This document shows positions 9,248-18,189 of a stretch of DNA of 64,000 nt, piece by piece. The DNA comes from CAYVTV01 sp964526475. GTDB lineage: Bacteria > Bacteroidota > Bacteroidia > Bacteroidales > GCA-2748055. Position 1 is the stretch's first letter. The number at the start of each line of letters is the position of its first letter. Under the pieces are notes generated by a model. The model saw only the letters and a program-made list of their open reading frames with translations. It made no database searches and was not told where the DNA came from. The translations under genes and the position numbers were made by a program. The DNA lies in NCBI GenBank assembly GCA_964526475.1, contig CAZGKF010000011.1:14471-78470 (forward strand), written 5' to 3'.

Positions 9248-10885
9248 ATGAGTGATATTCCCAAAAAAACCTTGCGTGACATCCCCGCAATGCGCTGGCT
9301 TGTAATGTTTTTAGTTAGTGGCCTGATGTTTTCGACCTATTATTTTCAGGATTTTTATTCCGGATTGAAAGACCTTGTAGAAACTGATTTTGGGTTTACA
9401 AGTGAAGAGTTTGGCAGAATGATAGGTTTAACAACTATTGCCAATGTGTTTGGGATGATTATTGTCGGTGGGATTATACTTGATAAGTGGGGCATCCGGT
9501 TGGCAGGTATGGCATTTGGCGGGTTGGCTACTTTGGGAGGTCTTGTTTCAGCTCTTACTGCTGCCGGTTATTTTGGTGACGATAAGGCAACAATGCTTAC
9601 CGGACTAATTATTGGCAGGGTAATGTTCGGATCAGGTCTTGAGGTTGTTTGTGTCGTTGTAATGAGAACCCTTGTTAAGTGGTTCAAGGGCTATGAGCTG
9701 GCCCTTGCAATGGCTATCAACATGGGTTTTGGCCGTCTGGGTTCTGCCCTGGCTATTGCTATTTCACTTGATATAGCGGGTACATCAGTATCACCTGCTG
9801 TTACTTTCGCTGCAGCATTAATTGGCCTGAGCCTCATTATGTTTATAATCTACATTTTTTTCGATCTTAAGATAGATAAGCAGACAGGTGCTAAAGAACT
9901 CAGAATGCAAAGTAAAGGGGAAGATGATTTCAAATTTTCTGACCTCGTTAAGCTGGCAACTAACAGATCCTTTATATTTATTAGTCTTCTTTGTGTGGCG
10001 TTCTATTCGGCTGTATTCCCTTTTATTCAATACGCACCTGACTTGTTGGTAAATAAGTTTGGGTTTAATTATGACCTTCCTGAAGGGGCATCTTTTGTGG
10101 TTTTTGGAAACGCTGTTCTGGGAAATGCCATAGTTTATATTATTATTTTCATTTTTGCCCTTTGCATAACACTTATCCCTAACTATCTCAAGAAGATGAG
10201 GGACAAGAATATACTTCGACTTATAATTCTGGGAGTTTTTGCCATTATCGTTTATTTTAACCTTGATGTTATCAAAATCTGGCTTGTTAATGGTCCGAAA
10301 ACCGCCGGGCTAATCCCTCTTGGAACTATAATATTTACCCCAATTTTCGGGAGTTATGTTGATAAAAACGGGAAGGCTGCTTCACTTATGATTCTGGGAT
10401 CATTTCTTTTGATTTTTGCACACATTTCTTTATCACTGACTAACAGTATTTTAATGGCATATCTGGGCCTTTTAAGTTTGGGAGTAGCGTTTTCCCTTGT
10501 GCCTGCAGCAATGTGGCCTTCCGTAGCTAAAATTGTTGCTGAGAACCGTCTTGGAACTGCATATGCTACCATGTTTACCGTTCAGAACTGGGGCCTGGGT
10601 TTATTCTTTTGGGGAATAGGGGCATTTCTTTATGCCGTTAATCCTAAGGTAGTTACCGCGATTTCGGAAACACGGGATCAACTTGCAGCTCAGGGAATGA
10701 GTAGTGGGGAGATTAGTAATCAGATTAAACTCATGCAATATGCAGGTGAATTGCCTTACTATAATTACTTATGGCCTATCCTTTCTCTGGTATTACTGGG
10801 TTTAATATCAATATACCTGGCATATAAATTAAAGCAGGCTGACAGGATTCAGGGATACGGACTGGAATTACCTTCTAACGGGTAA
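9248..10885 (+). CDS. Major facilitator superfamily transporter (12-TM type)
   Basis: The 545-residue protein shows about 12 hydrophobic helices, a cytoplasmic loop of charged residues in the middle (about 210-235, DLKIDKQTGAKELRMQSK) and the MFS loop-2/3 motif GGIILDKWGIRLAG after helix 2. It is longer than a minimal MFS carrier because of an extended region between helices 7 and 9. No substrate can be assigned; the nearest kinds are nitrate/oxalate-formate-like and hexose-phosphate-like carriers. It converges with the next gene with a single base between stop codons. Confidence 0.85.
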   Translation: MSDIPKKTLRDIPAMRWLVMFLVSGLMFSTYYFQDFYSGLKDLVETDFGFTSEEFGRMIGLTTIANVFGMIIVGGIILDKWGIRLAGMAFGGLATLGGLVSALTAAGYFGDDKATMLTGLIIGRVMFGSGLEVVCVVVMRTLVKWFKGYELALAMAINMGFGRLGSALAIAISLDIAGTSVSPAVTFAAALIGLSLIMFIIYIFFDLKIDKQTGAKELRMQSKGEDDFKFSDLVKLATNRSFIFISLLCVAFYSAVFPFIQYAPDLLVNKFGFNYDLPEGASFVVFGNAVLGNAIVYIIIFIFALCITLIPNYLKKMRDKNILRLIILGVFAIIVYFNLDVIKIWLVNGPKTAGLIPLGTIIFTPIFGSYVDKNGKAASLMILGSFLLIFAHISLSLTNSILMAYLGLLSLGVAFSLVPAAMWPSVAKIVAENRLGTAYATMFTVQNWGLGLFFWGIGAFLYAVNPKVVTAISETRDQLAAQGMSSGEISNQIKLMQYAGELPYYNYLWPILSLVLLGLISIYLAYKLKQADRIQGYGLELPSNG

Positions 10886-10886
10886 G

Positions 10887-12287
10887 CTAATCCGGCGGCA
10901 TGTTTATTATCTTATGAACCTTCCCTCTGACCATGGAAGCATAAGCCCCAATGATGCACAGTACCGTGAAAATGGCAAAGGCAGTTTTTATGGCCTTTAG
11001 TAATTGATCAAGATTTGAAGGATTGATTTCTGTTTTACCAATATAAACAGTAAAAAGCATCATCACCACTCCCATGCTAAACATCTGTCCAACCATTCTC
11101 ATTGTACCTAAAGAACCCGAAGCAATACCAAGATATTTTCTTTCAACGGAACTCATTATAGCATTTGTATTTGGAGAAGAGAAGAAAGCAAACCCTACCC
11201 CCATAAATAAAAGTATCAGAACCAGATGAAGAATTTCGGTTTCCGGAGACAGAAAAAATAACATCAGCAATCCCAGGGAAGAAATGAGCATGCCCGCAGA
11301 GGACAAAATACGGGGTTCAATTTTATCTGAAAGTTTTCCCGCAAGTGGTGATAACAAAGCCATTATTACAGGAGATGAAACAAGGATAAAACCACTTTCC
11401 TGTGCACTCAGATTTCTTATTTTCTGCAGGTAGAAGCTTAAAAGAAACCCGGTTGCAAATGTAGCACTGTAATTAATAAGAGCTGCCAGGTTTGAATAGC
11501 GGAAAGTTACATTATTTTTAAAAAGCCTCAGTTCAAATACCGGATATGCAATTCTGAGTTCCCAGAGAATAAAAAAGAGCAAAGCCGTTAATCCGCATAC
11601 CAGATATAAAAAACCTGCCAAGTCAGGTAATATGGAAAAGCTGTAAATAATCAGGCTGAGCGATATGCCATACAATATGGAGCCAATCCAGTCGAATCTT
11701 TCACCCCTGGCTTCCGCCCATTCCCCCTGAAGTTTTTTAAATACAAAATAAATAACAATCATTCCCAGAGGTAATGTAAAAAAGAACACACTTCTCCAGC
11801 CTAATTGTTCAGTAAGGATTCCTCCGGCAAATGGACCTAAAGTGAGACCGGAATAAACAGACGCAACGGTAATTCCCATCGCCTTTCCTCTTTCCCTTAA
11901 GGGGAAGACAGAAGTAATTATTGCCATACCTGCACCAAAGATCATTGAACTGCCTATAGCCTGAATTATGCGGAACAGGATCAGTATTCCAACAGAATTG
12001 GCAAGTCCGCATAAGAAGGATGCTATGGTAAATATAATAATTCCCCAAAGGAAAATCTTTTTTCTTCCAAGTATATCTGCTGCCCTGCCAACAGGAATTA
12101 AAAACACTCCTGCTGCAAGTAAATATGAGGTTGCTATCCAACTTAGCAGGATTGCATCTGCCTCAAAATATGTTCCTATCGTTGGCAGAGCAACATTTAT
12201 GGAAGATCCCATAAATGGAGTTAAAAAGGAAGCAATGGAAGCAACAAGCAATGCTGCGTTTTTCTCAGACCGGACAGATTCCTGCAT
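10887..12287 (-). CDS. MFS efflux transporter, DHA2 (EmrB/QacA-like) family
   Basis: The 466-residue protein has about 14 hydrophobic segments, as in the DHA2 drug:H+ antiporters. Motif A is visible after helix 2 (GRAADILGRKKIF) and motif C in helix 5 (GLTLGPFAGGIL). These carriers use the proton gradient to export amphiphilic drugs from the inner membrane. No adaptor (EmrA) gene adjoins it, so it probably acts alone. A -7-like element lies 41 bases upstream on the minus strand. Confidence 0.88.
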   Translation of the reverse strand: MQESVRSEKNAALLVASIASFLTPFMGSSINVALPTIGTYFEADAILLSWIATSYLLAAGVFLIPVGRAADILGRKKIFLWGIIIFTIASFLCGLANSVGILILFRIIQAIGSSMIFGAGMAIITSVFPLRERGKAMGITVASVYSGLTLGPFAGGILTEQLGWRSVFFFTLPLGMIVIYFVFKKLQGEWAEARGERFDWIGSILYGISLSLIIYSFSILPDLAGFLYLVCGLTALLFFILWELRIAYPVFELRLFKNNVTFRYSNLAALINYSATFATGFLLSFYLQKIRNLSAQESGFILVSSPVIMALLSPLAGKLSDKIEPRILSSAGMLISSLGLLMLFFLSPETEILHLVLILLFMGVGFAFFSSPNTNAIMSSVERKYLGIASGSLGTMRMVGQMFSMGVVMMLFTVYIGKTEINPSNLDQLLKAIKTAFAIFTVLCIIGAYASMVRGKVHKIINMPPD

Positions 12288-12327
12288 TAAGACAATTTAA
12301 TAAACGGTTTGAAGGCTTTAAAAACTT

Positions 12328-12335
12328 CAAAAATA
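12328..12335 (-). promoter_or_regulatory. Possible promoter -7 element of the DHA2 gene
   Basis: On the minus strand the bases read TATTTTTG, matching TAnnTTTG, upstream of the start at 12287. No convincing -33 box. Confidence 0.35.
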
Positions 12336-12814
12336 GTTATTTTAAAAAGAACTTGTGCTTATTCCTCCAGATATCAGTGTTTACCGGATTCTTCAATACA
12401 ACATTGAGTTCAATGGGCTCAACTGCTTTTATATAGGACGATTCCATTTTTGTGATAACAAGCATGGCCCCAACCTGGGAGAAAGTCCCCGGCAGTGTCC
12501 CCCTGTCAGAACACAACTGGTTTATTATCCGGAATCCTTAAGAGATTGAAGTTTTATTCTCATCTCCTATTGCTGATAAACGATAGTGTCATTATGGCAT
12601 TATTTCTTTATTAATAATGCCATAATGTCTGTATTGCTCAACAGCCAGCTGAAAGATTTTTTATCAGCATAATTATAAAATTCAGAATATCAATTGAATA
12701 AGATTATTGTTTGAAAACCGGGCATTGTTTGGCATATTGATTGAAAATTATCTGTTGAAACATTACAATTAAGAATAGGATTTATGTTTAACTAAAAAAA
12801 TGGAGGACACAACC
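12336..12814. other. Long leader region before the hsp20 pair, with one strong hairpin
   Basis: About 480 bases hold no credible gene: the open frames here have no family resemblance. The notable element is a perfect inverted repeat at 12590-12627 (listed separately). The rest is plain AT-rich sequence. Confidence 0.55.
12590..12627. repeat. Perfect inverted repeat, 15-bp arms, 8-base loop
   Basis: CATTATGGCATTATT at 12590-12604 is the exact reverse complement of 12613-12627. It lies about 190 bases before the first hsp20 start. It could be an operator for a heat-shock repressor, a transcript-stabilising hairpin or a relic of a miniature element; there is no T-run after it, so a terminator is unlikely. 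Confidence 0.8.
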
Positions 12815-13267
12815 ATGACACTTGCAAGATTATCAGACAACATGTTTCCATCGACACCTTCATTTTTCGATAGAATGTTTGGAGGAGATCTGATGGACTG
12901 GAGTTTTTCAAACTTCGCCGGATCCAATTCAACCCTTCCTGCTGTTAATCTCTTGGAAAACGATAATGAGTTTCTGATTGAGTTAGCAGCACCGGGGATG
13001 AAGAGGGACGATTTTAAGATAAGCTTTGATAATGGTCGGCTAACCATTTCTTCAGAAAGGAAAGATGAACGCAAGGAGGGAGATGGAGAAAAATACAGCC
13101 GTCATGAGTTCACTTACAGCTCTTTTCAGCGTTCGTTCAGTGTGCCGGAAAGCACGGTTAATGCCGAAAAGATCGCAGCAAAGTATTCAAATGGCATTCT
13201 TTACATTACATTGCCAAAACGTGAAGAAGCCAAACCAAAACCATCAAGGGTAATTAAGATTTCATAA
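12815..13267 (+). CDS. Small heat-shock protein Hsp20/alpha-crystallin, copy 1
   Basis: Cytoplasmic ATP-independent chaperone. The alpha-crystallin domain covers about residues 40-140, with the LAAPGMKRDDFKI strand and the YSNGILYITLPKR strand, and the C-terminal IxI anchor (VIKIS). The start at 12815 (MTLARLSDN) is chosen because the upstream ATG at 12800 is part of a GGAGGAC ribosome-binding site; the paralogue downstream has the same site and the matching start. It gives 150 residues, normal for bacterial Hsp20. A terminator hairpin separates it from copy 2. Confidence 0.93.
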   Translation: MTLARLSDNMFPSTPSFFDRMFGGDLMDWSFSNFAGSNSTLPAVNLLENDNEFLIELAAPGMKRDDFKISFDNGRLTISSERKDERKEGDGEKYSRHEFTYSSFQRSFSVPESTVNAEKIAAKYSNGILYITLPKREEAKPKPSRVIKIS

Positions 13268-13274
13268 TTGAAAA

Positions 13275-13310
13275 GGGCAGGATATTATTTGTCCTGCCCT
13301 GCTTTTTTTA
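13275..13310 (+). terminator. Rho-independent terminator after hsp20 copy 1
   Basis: GGGCAGGA (13275-13282) pairs with TCCTGCCC (13292-13299) and is followed by a T-run. It is GC-rich against the local background and lies eight bases after the stop codon. Confidence 0.9.
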
Positions 13311-13347
13311 ACAAATTAAAAAATTTAAAAAACAGGAGGACAAAGCC

Positions 13348-13782
13348 ATGACATTAACAAGATTTTCAAATCGGGTTCCATCTTTTTTCGACAGATTTTT
13401 AGAAGGAGATATGATGGATTGGGCAAACTCAAATTTTTCAACAACAAACACAAATTTGCCCGCAGTGAATATTAAAGAAAACAACGATGAATTTATAATT
13501 GAAGTAGCAGCACCCGGCATGAAGAAAGAAGACTTCAGGGTAAATTATGATAATGGGAGGTTGTCTATTTCTTCTGAGGTAAGAGAGGAAGTACAGGATG
13601 GAGAGAAATATACCCGGAGGGAGTTCAGCTACCAATCATTTCAACGGACTTTTGATATTTCACAGGAGTTAGTTGACGGGGATAAGATAAATGCTAAATA
13701 TTCTGAAGGGATACTTCAGCTTTCACTTCCAAAGAGAGAAGAGATAAAGCCAAAACCAGCCCGGGAAATATCTATTTCATAA
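13348..13782 (+). CDS. Small heat-shock protein Hsp20/alpha-crystallin, copy 2
   Basis: 144-residue paralogue of the preceding gene, with the same N-terminal MTLTRFSN... pattern, VAAPGMKKEDFRV strand, YSEGILQLSLPKR strand and C-terminal IxI anchor (EISIS). A GGAGGAC ribosome-binding site precedes the ATG. The pair arose by tandem duplication but has diverged substantially, most in the N-terminal arm, which sets substrate binding and oligomer size, so the two may hold different clients or form mixed oligomers. Confidence 0.93.
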   Translation: MTLTRFSNRVPSFFDRFLEGDMMDWANSNFSTTNTNLPAVNIKENNDEFIIEVAAPGMKKEDFRVNYDNGRLSISSEVREEVQDGEKYTRREFSYQSFQRTFDISQELVDGDKINAKYSEGILQLSLPKREEIKPKPAREISIS

Positions 13783-13838
13783 GTAAGTCTCTCTTTTTGA
13801 TGCATCTACACCTAAAAAAATAATGATAATTATTCAAC

Positions 13839-13880
13839 AACCGTTCTTATTGATTTTTAGTGAGAGCGGTTTTTCTTTTG
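13839..13880 (+). terminator. Probable terminator after hsp20 copy 2
   Basis: AACCGTTCT (13839-13847) pairs with AGAGCGGTT (13863-13871), with one G-T pair, followed by a T-rich run. Confidence 0.6.
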
Positions 13881-13958
13881 GAACAAGTCCTGGAGTTCTT
13901 TAAAATCTGATAAAGAAATATTAAAGCCTTATGGGACGGGAAGTAAAATAAACTTTTT

Positions 13959-14231
13959 TCAAACTACAACTTCAGTTTTTTTTAAACCAGGATTAGCCCA
14001 TGCAATAATGATACCGGCGGTCATAAACATGATAAGGCTGTAAATTGCAGGTGAGATAGCCATTATATCGTTATGAAGCAATGTGCTTGCAATAGTGATC
14101 CCAATAGCTGCAGCTTTTGGATACATGACTACTCTTTTAAAATCATCAGGCACAAGCGAAAGCCCCATCCCAAGCATAATAATGGCCAGTGAGAGAGGGA
14201 GCATAATGTCGGTCAGATAATTGGTTTCCAT
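13959..14231 (-). pseudogene. Bile acid:sodium symporter (BASS) family remnant, middle deleted
   Basis: The 90-residue frame joins two ends of one family. Residues 1-43 match the BASS N-terminus (LPLSLAIIMLGMGLSL, then DFKRVVMYPKA), and residues about 45-85 match the last helix region (SPAIYSLIMFMTAG). A full BASS carrier has about 300 residues and ten helices, so roughly 200 residues are missing from the middle, in frame. The product cannot transport. Whether the deletion is real or an assembly join is undecided. Confidence 0.7.
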
Positions 14232-14290
14232 AAGGTGGATATTGATTTCGTAAATTTATAACAATTTCATAAAAAGACCTGTCAGGATTA

Positions 14291-15529
14291 TTATTTTTGT
14301 CTGGATATAGTAATAGCGTGATGAGCCATAAGTCTTATGGCATTGATCTTAATAAATCCTTCACTGTCCTGCTGATTAAACCCTCCTTCAATATCCATGC
14401 TGGAGAGATCCTGGTTATAAAGGGAACTTGGCGATTCCCTGCCATCTATCATTACATTTCCTTTATAAAGTGTAATATAAACTATACCATCAATAAGTTC
14501 CTGGCTTTTGTTTATGGCGGCCATTAAGAATTCCATTTCAGGACTGAACCAGAATCCATTATAAACAAACTCAGCAAAAACCGGTGACAACATATTCCTT
14601 AGTCGCATAACCTCTCTGTCCATTGCTATACCTTCAATATCCATATGTGCCTTAAGCAGTATTTCTGCTCCGGGAGTCTCGTAAACCCCTCTTGACTTAA
14701 TTCCAACATATCTGTTTTCTACCATATCAAGCAAGCCTATACCATTTTCTGCCCCAAGCTGGTTTACATACCTGAATAACGCCAGTGGTTTTGTTTTTAC
14801 TGTGTTATCGTCAGTGTTAACAATTTTTACTGGTGTTCCATCCTTAAAATGAATGGCAATATGTGTTTCCTTATCAGGTGCATCCTGAGGTAATTTAATC
14901 CTTGAGATAATATCACGGCCGGCTTTAAATTTTGGATCTTCCAGTATGCCAGCCTCGTGACTGATATGCATAAGGTTATCATCTTCGCTGTATGGCTTTT
15001 TTAATGTGGCTTTTACAGGAATTCCATTTTCTTTTGCATAATTTAGCAGATCTGTCCTCCCCTTGAATTGGTCAAGAAACTCCTTGTTTTTCCATGGAGC
15101 AAATACCTTTATTTTTGGGTTTAGTGCGTAATACGTCAGCTCAAACCTTACCTGGTCATTTCCTTTCCCTGTGGCTCCATGAGAGACAATGCCCGCATTT
15201 TCGATCTTTGCTATCTCAATCTGCCTTTTGGCAATGATGGGTCTTGCAAGTGATGTACCCAGAAGATACCTGCCTTCGTAAACAGCATTAGCCTTAATTG
15301 CCGGAAAGATGTAATCTGATACAAACTCCGCCTTCAGATCTTCAATATAAACTTTTGAAGCACCAATAGTTAAAGCCTTTTCTCTTGCCCCGGTAAAATT
15401 ATCATCCTGCCCAACATCAGCAATATATGCAACAACTTCATATCCTTTATCAATTAACCATTTCAGAATTACTGAAGTGTCTAGTCCCCCGCTGTAAGCA
15501 AGGACAATTTTTTTATCATTTTTATTCAT
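14291..15529 (-). CDS. argG: Argininosuccinate synthase
   Basis: ArgG joins citrulline and aspartate using ATP in arginine synthesis. The start at 15529 gives 412 residues beginning MNKNDKKIVLAYSGGLDTS, with the ATP-pyrophosphatase P-loop YSGGLDTS at 12-19; the longer frame from 15574 adds 15 residues with no family support. Conserved downstream pieces include HGATGKGNDQVRFE and the C-terminal DMEGFI-like region (NQQDSEGFIKI). No other arg genes are adjacent. A TATATTTG promoter element lies upstream on the same strand. Confidence 0.95.
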   Translation of the reverse strand: MNKNDKKIVLAYSGGLDTSVILKWLIDKGYEVVAYIADVGQDDNFTGAREKALTIGASKVYIEDLKAEFVSDYIFPAIKANAVYEGRYLLGTSLARPIIAKRQIEIAKIENAGIVSHGATGKGNDQVRFELTYYALNPKIKVFAPWKNKEFLDQFKGRTDLLNYAKENGIPVKATLKKPYSEDDNLMHISHEAGILEDPKFKAGRDIISRIKLPQDAPDKETHIAIHFKDGTPVKIVNTDDNTVKTKPLALFRYVNQLGAENGIGLLDMVENRYVGIKSRGVYETPGAEILLKAHMDIEGIAMDREVMRLRNMLSPVFAEFVYNGFWFSPEMEFLMAAINKSQELIDGIVYITLYKGNVMIDGRESPSSLYNQDLSSMDIEGGFNQQDSEGFIKINAIRLMAHHAITISRQK

Positions 15530-15571
15530 GATCATAATAAATATTTTACGTATAAATATACAGTTAGGATG

Positions 15572-15579
15572 CAAATATA
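15572..15579 (-). promoter_or_regulatory. Promoter -7 element of argG
   Basis: The minus strand reads TATATTTG, an exact TAnnTTTG match, 43 bases upstream of the argG start at 15529. Confidence 0.55.
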
Positions 15580-15710
15580 TGCAAAAAATTTATCAGATTA
15601 TTAGTTACTGTATTTATTTTAACATATAATAATCTTTAAAAAGATATTTTTTCACTGTTATACGGTAAAATATCAAAACGATAATAAAACTAATATTTGA
15701 CTTCTTTCAA

Positions 15711-15774
15711 AAAAATATTGCTTTAAAGGTTCTTTTTCATTTTTCAACAAGTTGTGCATCTGTGAAACTTTAAT
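15711..15774 (+). repeat. Dispersed repeat, copy 2 (partner at 7081-7144)
   Basis: Ungapped partner of 7081-7144 in the same orientation. Copy 2 sits about 95 bases upstream of the TPR gene. The 340 bases between argG and the TPR gene (15530-15868) contain only this repeat and the argG promoter. Confidence 0.75.
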
Positions 15775-15868
15775 TATTTATTTACTGCCATATATTCATG
15801 TTATTTTGCATGGTTTGATTTTTGAGAACTGTTTATTTTCATCTACTTTTGAATGCAGGTATATAATT

Positions 15869-18082
15869 ATGAAAGATCAGGAAATAAATGTAAGATATGC
15901 TCAAATTTACAGCTACATAACTGCCAGAAAGCTGAAACCAGCGTTTGGCCTGATTGGAAAACTCATTTCGGAGAACGGTCTGGGAATATACTCTGACGAA
16001 TACCGGAACCTTGAGGAGACTTATCATTATATGCTGAAATACACCGTGGAGGGCATTAATGATCCTGAGCGACAAAAAATTTACCGGAAACTTATTGTTT
16101 CAGTTTTTGATTTGGCCGACAAAGTGAACGAAGCAATACGACTCAGGTTTTCACAAACCGTAGAGTATGAAAAGAAAAGAAGTTTTAAGGATTCGGATAT
16201 TGCAAACTTTGGAGCTTACCTGAAAGAACTGGAAAATTATTTCCTTCAGAACGAGGCATCAGGACAGGCTGACGAATCCTCTTCTGAGAACGGGCTTAAA
16301 GTATTTCTGCAAAATATCAGAAGATTGTTCTACTACATTTGGTTTAGAGATATTTTTACATCCGAAGAAACGAAAAAATTGTATAAATTTTTATTGAAGG
16401 CAGAAGTGCCGGTGCCATTTAAATCGTTTTTGCTTACGGCTTTTATGCTTAGTCTTCAGCGTTATTTCGACAAAGAAAAATTCATTATTTTATTTGATGC
16501 TCTCGGTTCTCAGGAGGCTGAAATTAATCAAAGGGCTTTGGTGGGTTTGCTTATCAACCTTTATAAGTACGATGCCAGAATGCCTTTTTACTCTGACCTC
16601 ACCGGCAGATTGAAGATATTAAACGAAAATAATGACTTCAAACGCAGCCTGGAACGAATCATCCTTCAATTTATCAGAAGCAAAGAGACAGAAAAACTTC
16701 AACAGCGGATCAGGGACGAATTTCTTCCGGAGATGATAAAAATTAGCCCAAATCTGAGAAACAAAATCAATCTTGACAGTCTGATGGCTGAGGGGTTTTC
16801 GGAAGACAAAAACCCCGATTGGGAGGAAATTTTGAAAGATTCGCCCGGTTTACTTAGTAAGATAGAAGAATTTTCAGAGTTACAGATGAAGGGAGATGAT
16901 GTGTTTATGGGGTCGTTTGCTATGCTGAAATCTTACCCTTTTTTCGGTGAATTAAGCAACTGGTTCATCCCTTTTTTTCCTGAAAATCCCGAAATTACTG
17001 ATTTGCTGGATAAAACAGAGGAAGCTGCCGGGCGAGTGATACAAGCTATTGACCTGGTGCCCCTTTTATGCAATTCCGATAAATATTCATTTTGTTTAAG
17101 CATTCAGAAACTACCGAAAGAGAACCTTGAGTTTATGACACAGGCAATGAAAGCGGAGATGGAACAATTAAAAGAGGTCAGGGATGATGAAGAATTACTC
17201 GATCCCGGGCGTAAAGCAGAGTTTGTTTCCAATCAATATATTCAGGATCTGTACCGGTTTTATAAATTATTCCCCCGGAAAGGTGATTTCGAGGATATTT
17301 TCAACTGGCGGTTAGATTTTCATAACAAACTTACTCTGGGGAATATACTGAAAGAAGACCCGAAGGTACTGAGGAATATTGCAGAATATTATTTTGCCAG
17401 GAACGATCTTGGAGAAGCAGCAGAAATTTTCAGTTACCTCCTGGAACAGGGCAAAAATGGTGAATTATACCAGAAGAAAGCATATTGCCATCAAAAAATG
17501 GGTGAGTTCGAAGATGCACTTGATAATTACCTGAAAGCAGAATTATATGAAGTGAACCGGTTATGGAATCATAAAAAAATTGCCCTTTGTTACCGCAACC
17601 TAAAACAGCCGGACAAAGCACTTGAGTACTATCGGGCGGTTGAAAAACTCGAACCTGAGAATCTGAGCAATCATTTAAACATCGGGCATTGTCTTCTGGA
17701 ATTGAGAGAATTCGATGAAGCTTTGAAATGCTATTTTAAGGTGGAGTACCTGGAACAAGGCAATAAAAAGGTCTGGCGTCCTATTGCATGGTGCTCATTT
17801 CTGACCGGTAAAAAGAAGCAGGCCGAAAAATATTTCCAGAAGCTGATAGAAGACGAACCCGGCAAGCACGATTTCATGAATATGGGCCATGTGCAGTGGA
17901 GTCTCGGAAACCGGAGGACCGCACTTGAATACTATAGGAAATCCATTTCCACTAACGGCTTTTCGGAAACGGAGTTTTCGGAAGTTTTCGAAGATGACCT
18001 GCCTCACCTTCTCAGACAAGGTATCGACCGCGATGATGTGCCGATCATGCTGGATCAGTTGAGGTATTTTCTGGAGGGGTAA
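15869..18082 (+). CDS. Large TPR-repeat protein
   Basis: With the ATG at 15869 (MKDQEINVRY) the protein has 737 residues; the upstream extension from 15752 is hydrophobic, unlike the rest, and overlaps the repeat region. Residues about 1-490 are helical without a recognised family. From about 515 to the end there are five or more tetratricopeptide repeats (for example YQKKAYCHQKMGEFEDALDN and the units that follow at 34-residue spacing). No signal peptide, so probably cytoplasmic. TPR arrays bind partner proteins; the partner is unknown. Similar large TPR proteins occur across Bacteroidota. Confidence 0.85.
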   Translation: MKDQEINVRYAQIYSYITARKLKPAFGLIGKLISENGLGIYSDEYRNLEETYHYMLKYTVEGINDPERQKIYRKLIVSVFDLADKVNEAIRLRFSQTVEYEKKRSFKDSDIANFGAYLKELENYFLQNEASGQADESSSENGLKVFLQNIRRLFYYIWFRDIFTSEETKKLYKFLLKAEVPVPFKSFLLTAFMLSLQRYFDKEKFIILFDALGSQEAEINQRALVGLLINLYKYDARMPFYSDLTGRLKILNENNDFKRSLERIILQFIRSKETEKLQQRIRDEFLPEMIKISPNLRNKINLDSLMAEGFSEDKNPDWEEILKDSPGLLSKIEEFSELQMKGDDVFMGSFAMLKSYPFFGELSNWFIPFFPENPEITDLLDKTEEAAGRVIQAIDLVPLLCNSDKYSFCLSIQKLPKENLEFMTQAMKAEMEQLKEVRDDEELLDPGRKAEFVSNQYIQDLYRFYKLFPRKGDFEDIFNWRLDFHNKLTLGNILKEDPKVLRNIAEYYFARNDLGEAAEIFSYLLEQGKNGELYQKKAYCHQKMGEFEDALDNYLKAELYEVNRLWNHKKIALCYRNLKQPDKALEYYRAVEKLEPENLSNHLNIGHCLLELREFDEALKCYFKVEYLEQGNKKVWRPIAWCSFLTGKKKQAEKYFQKLIEDEPGKHDFMNMGHVQWSLGNRRTALEYYRKSISTNGFSETEFSEVFEDDLPHLLRQGIDRDDVPIMLDQLRYFLEG

Positions 18083-18085
18083 ACC

Positions 18086-18100
18086 TTTTGCTCAGCAAAA
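18086..18100. repeat. Short perfect palindrome after the TPR gene
   Basis: TTTTGCTCAGCAAAA begins four bases after the TPR stop codon. It could be a weak terminator stem; there is no long T-run. Confidence 0.4.
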
Positions 18101-18189
18101 ACCTGACTTCCTTTTATTCATGTTAATTCTTTCACAGTTCACTGAAACAAATTAAGAATTATAGTTTTAAGAAGACTCCCATAATTCCT

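Noticed and set aside
12355..12549. 64-codon frame in the hsp20 leader
   Set aside because: Composition is unlike a protein (many Cys, Pro, Arg in a patchy order) and no family resemblance is seen.
12800..12814. Upstream ATG as start of hsp20 copy 1
   Set aside because: The bases form the GGAGGAC ribosome-binding site, and the paralogue at 13348 starts at the position matching 12815.
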